Below are positions 42,973 to 51,137 of a DNA stretch of 64,000 bases, one piece after another; position 1 is the stretch's first letter; each line of letters begins with the position of its first letter. Location of the stretch: positions 1 to 64,000 of the forward strand of contig NZ_FCOL02000001.1 in assembly GCF_001544515.1 (NCBI RefSeq). The letters run 5' to 3'. This DNA comes from Caballeronia terrestris. GTDB lineage: Bacteria > Pseudomonadota > Gammaproteobacteria > Burkholderiales > Burkholderiaceae. The notes beneath the pieces are model-generated. The model searched no databases, was not told the DNA's origin, and saw nothing but the letters and a program-made list of their open reading frames with translations. A program made the position numbers and the translations under genes.

Positions 42973-44298
42973 TCAGTCGCTTGCGCCTTCGCGGAAGTAC
43001 AGGCGTTTTGGCAAGCCCCACACGATCAGCATGGCGCCCAGCAGGCACGCCACCGCGATTGCGTAGAGACCGGGCGTCGCGCTGCCGGTGATCATCTTGA
43101 CCTTGCCAACCATGTACGGGCTGATGATCCCGCCGAACTGCCCGACCGAGTTGATCAGCGCGATCCCGCTCGCTGCCGCGATGCCGGACAGGAAGCGCGT
43201 CGGCAGGATCCAGAAGAGGCCGAGCGACGTGATGATGCCGGTCGCCGCGATCGTCAGGCCGATTACGAGCATCACTGTATTGCCCGGAAAGAACCCGCAC
43301 AGCACGTAACCGACCGCGCCCGCGAATGCGCACGCGCCCAGGTGCCAGCGCCGCTCGCCGGTGCGGTCCGAGTGCTTGCCGATCAGGATCATGCCGATGC
43401 CCGCCACCGCGTAAGGCAGCATCGAGATCAGGCCGATCGCGAAGGTATCGGTGGTGCCGGCGGTCTTCACGAGCTGCGGCATCCAGAAGACGAGGCCGTA
43501 GATGCCCATCGCGAGGAACAGGTAGATCACGGCCATCACGAGCGTGACCGGCTCCTTGAACGCAGCCTTCAGCGAATGCACTTCGCCGACCTTCGGATCG
43601 CGTGCGAGCTGCTCGGCGAGCGCGCGTTTCTCGGCGGCATCGAGCCATTTCGCGTCGTCGATCTTGTCGTCGACCATGAACAGCACGATGATCCCGAGCA
43701 CCACCGACGGGATGCCTTCGAGCAGGAAGAGCCATTGCCAGCCGGCGAGGCCGTTGAGACCGTCGCAGAACTTCATGATCGCGCCCGACAGCGGGCTGCC
43801 GATGATCCCGCACAGCGCGATCGATGCCATGAAGAACGAGTTGATGCGTCCGCGCCGCGACGACGGAAACCACTTCGTGAAGAAGTAGAGCGCGCCCGGC
43901 ACGAAGCCCGCTTCGAGCGCGCCGATCAGAAAGCGCAGCAGGTAGAACCACGTATCGCTTTTCACGAACATCATCGCCGCCGATGCGATGCCCCACGTGA
44001 TCATGATCCGTGCGATCCAGCGTTTCGCGCCGACGCGATGCAGGATGATGTTGCTCGGCACCTCGAAGAGGAAGTACCCGACGAAGAACACGCTTGCGCC
44101 GAAGCCGTAGACGGCATCGCTGAAGCCGAGCTCGCTCTGCATCTGCAGCTTCGCGAAGCTGATGTTGATGCGGTCGAGGTACGAGAACACGAAACAGGCC
44201 ACGAACAGCGGCACGAAGCGCCAGAACACCTTGCGGTAGAGCTGGGCGTCGTCGTGCGCGATGGCCGCGTGCGGTGCGGTGGGCGATACGGTTTCCAC
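42973..44298 (-). CDS. MFS transporter, anion:cation symporter type
   Basis: The 441-residue protein has twelve predicted membrane segments and the YLDRINISFAKLQMQSELGFSDAVYGFGA signature shared with tartrate, phthalate and sugar-acid importers. It is downstream of the SDR and FAH-hydrolase genes on the same strand, so it probably imports the sugar acid or deoxy-sugar acid they consume. GTG 44298 is the probable start, with CAGGAG eight bases upstream. The 158-base gap to the SDR gene contains two hairpin-forming repeat copies, which may uncouple transporter expression from the enzymes. Confidence 0.88.
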   Translation of the reverse strand: METVSPTAPHAAIAHDDAQLYRKVFWRFVPLFVACFVFSYLDRINISFAKLQMQSELGFSDAVYGFGASVFFVGYFLFEVPSNIILHRVGAKRWIARIMITWGIASAAMMFVKSDTWFYLLRFLIGALEAGFVPGALYFFTKWFPSSRRGRINSFFMASIALCGIIGSPLSGAIMKFCDGLNGLAGWQWLFLLEGIPSVVLGIIVLFMVDDKIDDAKWLDAAEKRALAEQLARDPKVGEVHSLKAAFKEPVTLVMAVIYLFLAMGIYGLVFWMPQLVKTAGTTDTFAIGLISMLPYAVAGIGMILIGKHSDRTGERRWHLGACAFAGAVGYVLCGFFPGNTVMLVIGLTIAATGIITSLGLFWILPTRFLSGIAAASGIALINSVGQFGGIISPYMVGKVKMITGSATPGLYAIAVACLLGAMLIVWGLPKRLYFREGASD

Positions 44299-44314
44299 GT
44301 TTTTAGTCTCCTGT

Positions 44315-44340
44315 GTCGACGAGAGTTGGCGCTTTAGCGC
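44315..44340. repeat. Direct repeat with hairpin, copy 1
   Basis: A 26-base sequence starting GTCGACGAGAGTTGGCGC is repeated exactly at 44370-44395. With following bases (to about 44350) this copy folds through CGAGAGT/ACTCTCG outer arms and a GGCGC-TTTA-GCGCC inner stem. Confidence 0.9.
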
Positions 44341-44369
44341 CGTACTCTCGTCCCACGCAACTTGTTGCG

Positions 44370-44395
44370 GTCGACGAGAGTTGGCGCTTTAGCGC
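44370..44395. repeat. Direct repeat with hairpin, copy 2
   Basis: This second copy is 55 bases from the first. With the next bases it forms AGAGTTGGCGC-TTTA-GCGCTAACTCT, a stem with a single G-T type mismatch. Both copies lie between the SDR stop and the transporter start, inside the presumed operon. Confidence 0.9.
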
Positions 44396-44456
44396 TAACT
44401 CTGGCCCCATGCAACGAAATTGCTGTTTTATTTTTGCAGCGTGCTAGTTAGATCAA

Positions 44457-45209
44457 TCAGTAGGTAGCCCGCCCTCCGGACAAATCAAACACAGCCCCCG
44501 TCGTGAACGAGTTCTCCTCGGAAACGAGCCAGGCCACCATCGACGCAATCTCCTTCACTTCGACAAACCGCCCGCGCGGGATCTTGGAAAGCATGTAGTC
44601 GATATGCTGCTGCGCCATCTGATCGAAGATCTTCGTGCGCGCGGCCGCCGGCGTGATCGCATTGACGGCGATATCGAGCGAAGCCGTTTCCTTGCCGAGG
44701 CTCTTGGTCAGCGCGATCACGCCCGCCTTCGCCGCGCTGTACGCCGACGCGTTCGGATTCCCCTCCTTCCCCGCGATCGACGCGATATTCACGATTCGTC
44801 CATACCCACGCGCGATCATCGTCTTCACAACGGCCTGGTTGACGTGAAAGGTCGCGTTCAGATCGACGTCGATCACGCGCGCCCATTCGTCGGGCGCGTA
44901 GTCGGCGAGCGGCGCGTTCGCACCCGCGATGCCCGCGCTGTGCACGAGCATGTCGATCGCGCCGAAGCGCGCGACGGTTGCATCGGCGGCTTGCTGCACG
45001 GCCTCGCGCTGCGTGATGTCCACCGCGAACGTCGCTACGTCGCCGAACTGCGCGAGGCTTTGCTTCGCGGCGGCGAGCGCCGCTTCGTCGCGGTCCCACA
45101 GCGCGACGCGCGCGCCGCCTTGCAACAGCCGCTCCGCCACCGCATAACCGATGCCCTGCGCGCCGCCCGTCACCACCGCGCCGCGCTTGCTGAAGTCGTA
45201 TTGGTTCAT
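44457..45209 (-). CDS. SDR-family dehydrogenase, probable 2-keto-3-deoxy-sugar-acid dehydrogenase
   Basis: The 250-residue classical SDR has the cofactor loop GGAQGIG (15-21) and catalytic Ser144, Tyr157 and Lys161 (AYSAAKAG). Its closest functional relatives by motif and context are 2-keto-3-deoxy-L-rhamnonate/L-fuconate 4-dehydrogenases of the non-phosphorylated deoxysugar pathway, where the next step is a FAH-family diketo-acid hydrolase, here the next gene. An 11-base gap separates it from that gene. GAGGAG stands before the ATG. No aldose dehydrogenase, lactonase or dehydratase of such a pathway is in the window. Confidence 0.85.
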   Translation of the reverse strand: MNQYDFSKRGAVVTGGAQGIGYAVAERLLQGGARVALWDRDEAALAAAKQSLAQFGDVATFAVDITQREAVQQAADATVARFGAIDMLVHSAGIAGANAPLADYAPDEWARVIDVDLNATFHVNQAVVKTMIARGYGRIVNIASIAGKEGNPNASAYSAAKAGVIALTKSLGKETASLDIAVNAITPAAARTKIFDQMAQQHIDYMLSKIPRGRFVEVKEIASMVAWLVSEENSFTTGAVFDLSGGRATY

Positions 45210-45219
45210 CGCGTGCTCC

Positions 45220-46065
45220 TCAAGCGTCGACGGTGCGTTGCTGCTGCTCGCCGAGCCCTTCGATGCCGAGACGCATCGTCTGTCCGGCGCGCAGATAGAC
45301 CGGCTCCGGCTTGATCCCCATGCCGACGCCCGGTGGCGTGCCGGTCGAGATGACGTCGCCGGGTTGCAGGCTCATGAAGCGGCTGAGATACGACACGATA
45401 TGCGCGACGTTGAAGATCATCGTGCTCGTGCTGCCGTTCTGATAGCGCTTGCCGTCGACTTCCAGCCACAGGGAAAGACGCTGCGGATCGGGCACTTCGT
45501 CCTTCGTGACGAGCCACGGGCCGATCGGGCCGAACGTGTCGCAGCCCTTGCCTTTGTCCCACGTGCCGCCGCGCTCGATCTGGTACTCGCGCTCCGACAC
45601 GTCGTTGATCACGCAGTAACCCGCGACGTGATCGAGCGCATCGGCTTCGTCGATATAGACGCCTCCCTTGCCGATCACGACGCCCAGTTCCACTTCCCAG
45701 TCGGTTTTTTTCGAGCCGCGCGGGATGCGCACGTCGTCGTTCGGGCCGACGACCGCCGAAAGCCACTTGTTGAACACGACCGGTTCGGCTGGCACCGGCA
45801 GGCCGGATTCGGCGGCGTGATCCGCGTAATTCAACCCGATGCAGATGAACTTGCCGATGCGTCCGACGCACGGACCGATGCGCGCGCCGGCCGGCACGGC
45901 TGGCAGCGTCCTCGGATCGATGCCGCGCAGGCGGTCGAGCGTTTCCGGCAAAAGGGCCGCGCCCGCGACGTCGTCGATCACGCCGGACAGGTCGCGGATC
46001 GTGTGGGTCGAATCGAGCAGGCCGGGCTTTTCCTGGCCGGGGGCGCCGTATCGCAGCAGTTTCAT
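45220..46065 (-). CDS. FAH-family hydrolase, probable 2,4-diketo-3-deoxy-sugar-acid hydrolase
   Basis: The 281-residue protein has the FAH active-site blocks ICIGLNYADHAAESG (about 75-90), the metal-binding DWEVELGVVIG (Glu-x-Glu) and STGTPPGVGMG. Family members of this size cleave acylpyruvates; LRA6-type enzymes cleave 2,4-diketo-3-deoxyrhamnonate to pyruvate and lactate. Coupling to an SDR supports that role. Other members of the family act on ureidoglycolate or fumarylpyruvate and cannot be excluded. I chose ATG 46065 over the TTG three bases earlier because AAGGAG is at the right distance. A LysR gene is divergent. Confidence 0.85.
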   Translation of the reverse strand: MKLLRYGAPGQEKPGLLDSTHTIRDLSGVIDDVAGAALLPETLDRLRGIDPRTLPAVPAGARIGPCVGRIGKFICIGLNYADHAAESGLPVPAEPVVFNKWLSAVVGPNDDVRIPRGSKKTDWEVELGVVIGKGGVYIDEADALDHVAGYCVINDVSEREYQIERGGTWDKGKGCDTFGPIGPWLVTKDEVPDPQRLSLWLEVDGKRYQNGSTSTMIFNVAHIVSYLSRFMSLQPGDVISTGTPPGVGMGIKPEPVYLRAGQTMRLGIEGLGEQQQRTVDA

Positions 46066-46221
46066 CAAGTCTCCTTCGATGCTTTGTCGTCAAATTTTTC
46101 GCGAGCCGCAGCCCGCGTCTGCCGCAAATGTAGGGAATTCGCGCCGCCTTGAATAATGAAAGCTGCTGCTCGCGTGATAACTTTCCGTTATCTTCGCGTT
46201 ATCCCTCCCCTCCTCCGAACC

Positions 46222-47142
46222 ATGCTCCCGAACGTCGATTCGATTGCCGCGCGCCTGCGCTTGAAGCAACTGCGCCTCCTCATCGCGCTCGACGAGCATG
46301 GGTCGCTGCATCGCGCCGCCGACGAAATGGCGCTCACGCAGCCCGGCGCCACCAAGGCCCTCCGCGAGATCGAGGCGACCTTCGGCTCGACGCTTTTTAC
46401 GCGCTCGCCGCAAGGCATCCAGCCGAATGAGCTCGGACGCTGCGTGATCCGCTATGCGCGGCTGATCCACATGGACGTCGCGCATCTGCGCGAGGAAATG
46501 GCGGGCATCCTGCAGGGCACTGGCGGACGGCTCGCGGTCGGGTCGATCATGGGCGCGGTGTCGGGCGTGCTCGTCGATGCGCTCACGCGATTGCGGGCAA
46601 AGCAGCCGGCGCTGACCGTCGAAGTGGTGGAGGACACGAGCGCGCGCCTCCTGGCGTTGCTCGATCAGGGGCGGCTCGATCTCGCGATCTGCCGCGCGAG
46701 CGTCGCGCGGCAACCGGAACATTACGACTACGTGGAGTTGCGCGACGAGCCGCTCGCGATCGTCGCGGGCGTCGCGCATGCGCTCGTCGATGCGCCCGAG
46801 GTCACGCTGGCCGATCTCGCGCAGAGCCGCTGGATCGTGTATCCGAGCATCATGCCGCTGCGCAGTCTCTTCGAGCGCGAATTCAAGGAAGCGGGCTTGC
46901 CGCTGCCGCTGCATCCGGTGGAGACGTCATCGACGATCACGACCGTCCTCCTGCTCCAACGCGACCCCACACTCGTCTCGCTGATGCCGCTCGACATGGC
47001 CGCGTTCCTCACCGAGCACCGGCTGGCGAAGCGCCTGGCGATTGCGGTCCGCTCGCGTACCGAGCCGTATGGCATCGTCACGCGGCGCGGGGCGGCGCTC
47101 TCGGCCGCGACAAAGCTGATGATCGACGAGCTCACACGTTAA
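46222..47142 (+). CDS. LysR-family transcriptional regulator
   Basis: From ATG 46222 the protein has 306 residues, with a helix-turn-helix at about 14-72 (LKQLRLLIALDEHGSLHRAADEMALTQPGATKALREIE region) and a LysR effector domain. A start at 46156 would add 22 atypical residues and is less likely. It is divergent from the FAH/SDR/MFS set with a gap of about 155 bases, the usual layout for a LysR activator. The inducer is probably the sugar acid of that pathway. Confidence 0.9.
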   Translation: MLPNVDSIAARLRLKQLRLLIALDEHGSLHRAADEMALTQPGATKALREIEATFGSTLFTRSPQGIQPNELGRCVIRYARLIHMDVAHLREEMAGILQGTGGRLAVGSIMGAVSGVLVDALTRLRAKQPALTVEVVEDTSARLLALLDQGRLDLAICRASVARQPEHYDYVELRDEPLAIVAGVAHALVDAPEVTLADLAQSRWIVYPSIMPLRSLFEREFKEAGLPLPLHPVETSSTITTVLLLQRDPTLVSLMPLDMAAFLTEHRLAKRLAIAVRSRTEPYGIVTRRGAALSAATKLMIDELTR

Positions 47143-47149
47143 CGAAAAA

Positions 47150-47174
47150 GCGCGGCCCTAAAAACCGGCCGCGC
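47150..47174 (-). terminator. Terminator between LysR and OsmC genes
   Basis: GCGCGGCC (47150-47157) pairs with GGCCGCGC (47167-47174). On the minus strand a TTTTT run follows, placing the end of the OsmC transcript about 25 bases past its stop. Confidence 0.75.
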
Positions 47175-47197
47175 CCTTCATCCGATCGAACGCAGAA

Positions 47198-47629
47198 TTA
47201 CGATTCGAGTTCCGCGTTCAGCGTGATCTTGGCGTTGTTGGCGAAGAGCTTCGACACCGGGCAGCCCTCCTTCGCCGCGGCCGCGGCCTTGTCGAACGCC
47301 GCCTTGTCGGCGCCCGGAATCTTTGCCTTCAGGTCGAGCTGGCAGGCGGTGATCGTGAACCCGTCGCCGTCCTTGTCCAGCGTGACGGTCGACTTGGTTT
47401 CGAGGCTTTCGGCCTTCATGCCGGCCTGTTCGAGTTGCAGCGAGAGCGCCATCGTGAAACAGCCCGCGTGCGCCGCGCCGATCAGTTCTTCCGGGTTCGT
47501 GCCCGGGCCGCTTTCGAAGCGCGACTGAAAACCGTAAGGTGCGTCCTTCAGCACGCCGGTCTGAGTCGAGATGAAACCCTTGCCGTCCTTGATGCCGCCG
47601 CTCCATTTTGCCGATGCTGTCTTTTGCAC
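47198..47629 (-). CDS. osmC: OsmC-family peroxiredoxin
   Basis: From GTG 47629 the product has 143 residues, the standard length of OsmC. GGAG lies nine bases before the GTG; an upstream ATG-based frame would add 33 residues with noncoding composition. The peroxidatic Cys is in AHAGCFTMALS and the resolving Cys in KEGCPVSKL, as in OsmC thiol peroxidases that reduce organic hydroperoxides. It is monocistronic with its own terminator. OsmC genes are usually induced by osmotic or stationary-phase stress, but no such signal is visible here. Confidence 0.9.
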   Translation of the reverse strand: MQKTASAKWSGGIKDGKGFISTQTGVLKDAPYGFQSRFESGPGTNPEELIGAAHAGCFTMALSLQLEQAGMKAESLETKSTVTLDKDGDGFTITACQLDLKAKIPGADKAAFDKAAAAAKEGCPVSKLFANNAKITLNAELES

Positions 47630-47888
47630 GAGTGTTCTCCAGAAAATGTAAGGGGTTATAGCCACGACTGGCTGCCGCGCGGCGCTTTTCAGCTTTCGTC
47701 CAGCGCGCGAACGGGAACTAGCCAGCACGCGCGATGCCCGGACGGTCGACGGCCGTTAAATGGACACTTATCATCGGGGGTTTCGCCCCGACGCGATGCA
47801 CGACCGGCGCCCTCTTCATCCTAGCGGATCGGCGTGCGGTGCGCAGGCACCGGGGTTTCGTGGTCGCGTTGTCGTTTTTGGAGCGTGG

Positions 47889-49229
47889 ATGGGTCCGCAA
47901 GTCGAGCAAGTAGCCGAAGACCGGGCGTTGCCGGAACGTGTCGATGTCGTCGTGATCGGCGGCGGGATCATCGGCGTGAGCACCGCGCTCTTTCTGGCGG
48001 AGAAGGGGCTCGCGGTGGCGCTCTGCGAGAAAGGCCAGATCGCCGGCGAGCAGTCGAGCCGTAACTGGGGCTGGTGCCGCGCGACGCATCGCGACCTGCG
48101 CGAGCTCGAACTGAGCCTGGAAAGCCTGAAGCTGTGGCGCGAGATCGATGCGAAGCTCGGCATCGATACGGGCTTTCGCGAGTGCGGCATCCTCTACGCC
48201 GCCGACGATCAGAAAGCCCTCGCCGACCACCAAGACTGGCTTGCGCGGGCGCAGCGGCTGGTCGGGCGCGACGGTACCGATTCGCGCATCGTATCGGGGG
48301 ACGAGACCGCTGTACTGATGAAGGGCGCCACGCGGCGTTTCGCGGGCGGCATCTACACGCCGAGCGACGGCCGCGCTGAGCCGCAGCGCGCCGCGCCCGC
48401 GATCGCGAACGCATTGCGGCGTCGCGGCGTGAACGTGCTGACGCCGTGCGCGGCACGCGGCATCGAAACGACGGGCGGCGCGGTGAGCGGCGTCGTCACG
48501 GAATACGGGTTGATCCGCTGCGCGAGCGTCGTCGTCGCGGGCGGCGCGTGGACGCGGCTTTTCGCCGGCAATCTCGGCATCGACGTGCCGCAACTGATGG
48601 TGCGCTCGTCGGTGATGCGCACCGAGCCTGTCGACGGCGGGCCGGACGTGAGCGCCTGCAATCACGCGATGGGGTATCGCAAGCGGCTCGACGGCGGCTA
48701 TACGCTCGCGAACGCGTTTCGCAGCTATAGCGATGTCACGCCGGACAGCTTTCGGCTGTTCTTCAAGTTCCTGCCAGCGTTAAGGAGCCAGTTCGGGTCG
48801 ATCAAGCTCGGCTTCAACGCGCGGTTCGTCGAGGAATTGCGACGGCCGCGCCGCTGGCCACTGGACCAGCCGACCGTCTTCGAGACCGTGCGCACGCTCG
48901 ATCCGCCGCCGGTGGCGTCGTTCAACGAAGCGGCGCTCGCGGAGTTCCGCGCGATCTTTCCGGCGCTTGGAGGGGCGAAGGTGGCGCAGTCGTGGGCCGG
49001 TTATATCGACGTGACGCCGGATGCCGTGCCGGTGATTTCGGGCGTGGAGCGCCAACGCGGCGTGTTCATCGCCACGGGGTTCTCAGGGCACGGATTCGGC
49101 ATCGGGCCGGGCGCCGGGAAGCTGATGGCGGATATCGTCGCGAACGATAAGCCGCTCGTCGATCCGCATGCGTTTCGGCTCGGGCGGTTTTTCGATGGGA
49201 CGAAGATTGTGCTGGATGGGGGGTTTTGA
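47889..49229 (+). CDS. FAD-dependent oxidoreductase of the DAO family
   Basis: The 446-residue protein has the dinucleotide motif VVVIGGGIIGVSTALFLAEKG near residues 20-40, the SSRNWGWCRATHRD block near 57-70 and a C-terminal GFSGHGFGIGPGAGK. It belongs with OrdL/PuuB-like and opine- or amine-oxidising members. No partner genes such as a ferredoxin-like small subunit lie next to it, so it may work alone with O2 or quinone. The start at 47889 gives the usual short N-terminus. Substrate is not predictable, and it is a different subgroup from the oxidase at 17604. Confidence 0.85.
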   Translation: MGPQVEQVAEDRALPERVDVVVIGGGIIGVSTALFLAEKGLAVALCEKGQIAGEQSSRNWGWCRATHRDLRELELSLESLKLWREIDAKLGIDTGFRECGILYAADDQKALADHQDWLARAQRLVGRDGTDSRIVSGDETAVLMKGATRRFAGGIYTPSDGRAEPQRAAPAIANALRRRGVNVLTPCAARGIETTGGAVSGVVTEYGLIRCASVVVAGGAWTRLFAGNLGIDVPQLMVRSSVMRTEPVDGGPDVSACNHAMGYRKRLDGGYTLANAFRSYSDVTPDSFRLFFKFLPALRSQFGSIKLGFNARFVEELRRPRRWPLDQPTVFETVRTLDPPPVASFNEAALAEFRAIFPALGGAKVAQSWAGYIDVTPDAVPVISGVERQRGVFIATGFSGHGFGIGPGAGKLMADIVANDKPLVDPHAFRLGRFFDGTKIVLDGGF

Positions 49230-49470
49230 GCGGGGCGCCTATCCCGTGACGTGTTACGTGGGAATTTCTAAGAATATTTCCGACTTCGATCGCAATTTCG
49301 TCGGGGCATGCCTAACGAGAGGGAACACGATGAAGACCTTGCACAGCGGATTTGCCCCGTGAAAAAAGGCCCCGAAAGACCGCGAAGCGAAAATCGACGA
49401 AAATGACGCCTGACGGAACGTGGCGACATCAGAATCGCGCCGCCTGACCGCACTCCCTCTCTTAAGGAAG

Positions 49471-49490
49471 CCCCGCGCAGCGGGGTTTTT
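49471..49490 (+). terminator. Hairpin plus T-run immediately before the DsbA-like gene
   Basis: CCCCGC (49471-49476) pairs with GCGGGG (49480-49485), followed by TTTTT. It looks like a complete intrinsic terminator, yet the ATG of the next gene is only 6 bases further on, and AAGGAAG (49464-49470) precedes it. Confidence 0.8.
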
Positions 49491-49495
49491 GCTAT

Positions 49496-50143
49496 ATGAC
49501 AAGCCCCAAGCTCTTTATCGACGTCTGGTCCGACTTTGTGTGCCCCTTCTGCTACCTGCAGACGCCCGTCCTCGACCAGCTCCGCAACGCTTACGGCGAT
49601 GCCGTCGAGATCCGCTGGCACGCGTTCGAACTGCGTCCCGAGCCGACGCCGCTGCCCGACGTCAACAGCGACGCCCTCATCGAAACCTGGGAAAAATCGG
49701 TCTATCCGCTCGCGACCGAGCGCGGCATGACGTTGCGCCTGCCGACCGTCAATCCACGCAGCCGCAAGGCGTTCGAGACCGCGATCTTCGCGCGCGAGTC
49801 GAATCGCTACGACCTCGTGCATCGCGCGATCTTCAAGGCGTATTTCGACGACGGCATCGATATCGGCGATACCGACGCGCTGCTCGACATCGCCGCGACC
49901 TGCGGTATCGATCCGGAGTTGCTGGAAGAGTCGCTCGCGGAAGGCGAATTCACCGATCTCGTGATCGAGGACGAAGACTTCGCGAAGTCGATCGGTGTGA
50001 CGGGCGTGCCGTTCGCCGTGCTCTCGCGCGAAGGCGCGCCGGGCGAGGAACCGCCACCGCCCATCGCGTTGCGCGGCGCCGCGCCCGTGCAGCACTTCGA
50101 AGCGGCCGTCGAGCGGCTCTTTCCCGACGGCTTCCCGGGCTGA
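49496..50143 (+). CDS. DsbA-family (FrnE-like) oxidoreductase
   Basis: The 215-residue protein has a thioredoxin-fold start, FIDVWSDFVCPFCYL, with the CPFC redox pair at Cys16-Cys19. The helical insert and the cis-Pro loop GVTGVPFAV near 165 complete a DsbA/FrnE (COG2761) domain. There is no signal peptide, so it is cytoplasmic, like FrnE proteins implicated in thiol and oxidative-stress handling. The start codon lies directly after a terminator-like hairpin, an unusual arrangement. The gene is convergent with the PilZ gene. Confidence 0.88.
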   Translation: MTSPKLFIDVWSDFVCPFCYLQTPVLDQLRNAYGDAVEIRWHAFELRPEPTPLPDVNSDALIETWEKSVYPLATERGMTLRLPTVNPRSRKAFETAIFARESNRYDLVHRAIFKAYFDDGIDIGDTDALLDIAATCGIDPELLEESLAEGEFTDLVIEDEDFAKSIGVTGVPFAVLSREGAPGEEPPPPIALRGAAPVQHFEAAVERLFPDGFPG

Positions 50144-50158
50144 AGGCGAAAACGCCGT

Positions 50159-51067
50159 TTACCCGTGCTCGGCCATGAACGACTTCAGCGCGATGCGGTG
50201 CGACGATTCCAGCGCCTCGAATTCGAGCCCGTACGTCGCGTTCTGATTGTTCTCGCCGGGCTTGCCGACGTGGCGCACGATCGCGTGCGTGTCGATGTGG
50301 ACGTCGACGTCGTCGGTGTTGAAGTGAAACGACACGCGCAGGCGATCGCCCAGTTGCGCGCAGGCGTCGACCACCGCGAGCGACATGCCGTATGGGCTGA
50401 TGTCGCACACCCGGCCGACCTGCGTGAGCGCCGCTCCGTCCTCCGGTGAATAGCGCGCGGCGAGGCGCGTCGGCATCCGCGCGAACTTGCGCGTGCGCAG
50501 GCGCCGGATACCGCCCGGCTCGGACAGCACGACGTAGTTGAACGGCTCGCGGGCGACGACGTCGACCGTGCAGGCAAAGCGGAACACGCCGCGCCCCGAC
50601 AGCGCCACCATCTCCACCTGCTCGCCGCGCACGAGTTCGAGCGCGTCGAAGCCCGCCATCACGGGCTGCGTGACGAAGAGCGCGCGCGCGCCGGTGCGTC
50701 GCCCCGACGAAAAACCGATCACGCGGCTCGCGTACATCGCCGAGCCTGCACCGACCGCGCCGCGCAATCCGACGCGCGCGCCGATGGCCAAGCCGATGTC
50801 GTCGAGCGTCAGCGGCGCGTTGTCGTTCTTGCCTTGTTCCTCGGTGAGTTCCCCGGCGTTCGCGCTCTCGCGCCGCCGGTGCGGCTCGAACTGCCGGAAG
50901 ATGAACTCGCGCGCGGCCTCATTCGGCACGGTGACACCGGCGTCAAAAAGCAGCGTCCCGTCGGCGGCGACGATCGGCCATTCCAGCGGTATTTGTAAGG
51001 GAATGTCGTCCGGCCCCAACCGGACGAGTGCGGGCAGCAATGGCGCGATAACCGGTTCTATTGTCAT
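50159..51067 (-). CDS. PilZ-domain c-di-GMP receptor (YcgR-like)
   Basis: The 302-residue protein has an N-terminal YcgR-like region and a C-terminal PilZ domain. The c-di-GMP site is intact: Arg-rich RKFAR (after GGIRRLRT) and DISPYG, the DxSxxG motif. Residues about 55-90 are polar and poorly conserved. Proteins of this plan bind c-di-GMP and act on flagellar motors or other outputs. There is no flagellar gene nearby. The diguanylate cyclase at 41980 is in the same window but too far away to imply a pair. Confidence 0.88.
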   Translation of the reverse strand: MTIEPVIAPLLPALVRLGPDDIPLQIPLEWPIVAADGTLLFDAGVTVPNEAAREFIFRQFEPHRRRESANAGELTEEQGKNDNAPLTLDDIGLAIGARVGLRGAVGAGSAMYASRVIGFSSGRRTGARALFVTQPVMAGFDALELVRGEQVEMVALSGRGVFRFACTVDVVAREPFNYVVLSEPGGIRRLRTRKFARMPTRLAARYSPEDGAALTQVGRVCDISPYGMSLAVVDACAQLGDRLRVSFHFNTDDVDVHIDTHAIVRHVGKPGENNQNATYGLEFEALESSHRIALKSFMAEHG

Positions 51068-51137
51068 TGTTCGGACGGTTTAGGACGAATCGTGCAATCG
51101 TCCTGTCTACGTCTTGTTCCGTCAAGTGCTGTGCCGG

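Noticed and set aside
44315-44395. Insertion sequence ends or CRISPR-like repeats
   Set aside because: Only two copies, 55 bases apart, with no transposase and no spacer-repeat series.
47630-47728. N-terminal extension of the OsmC protein by 33 residues
   Set aside because: The extension has noncoding composition, whereas the GTG at 47629 follows GGAG and gives the family length of 143.
49330-49362. Ten-codon reading frame (MKTLHSGFAP) with GAGGGA before it
   Set aside because: Could be a leader peptide, but there is no run of regulatory codons and no alternative hairpin next to it; too short to call a gene.
49254-49490. 6S RNA or other known housekeeping RNA before the DsbA-like gene
   Set aside because: No conserved 6S bubble arms or tmRNA/SRP features can be recognised; only the terminal hairpin is clear, so it is kept as a possible transcript in the findings.
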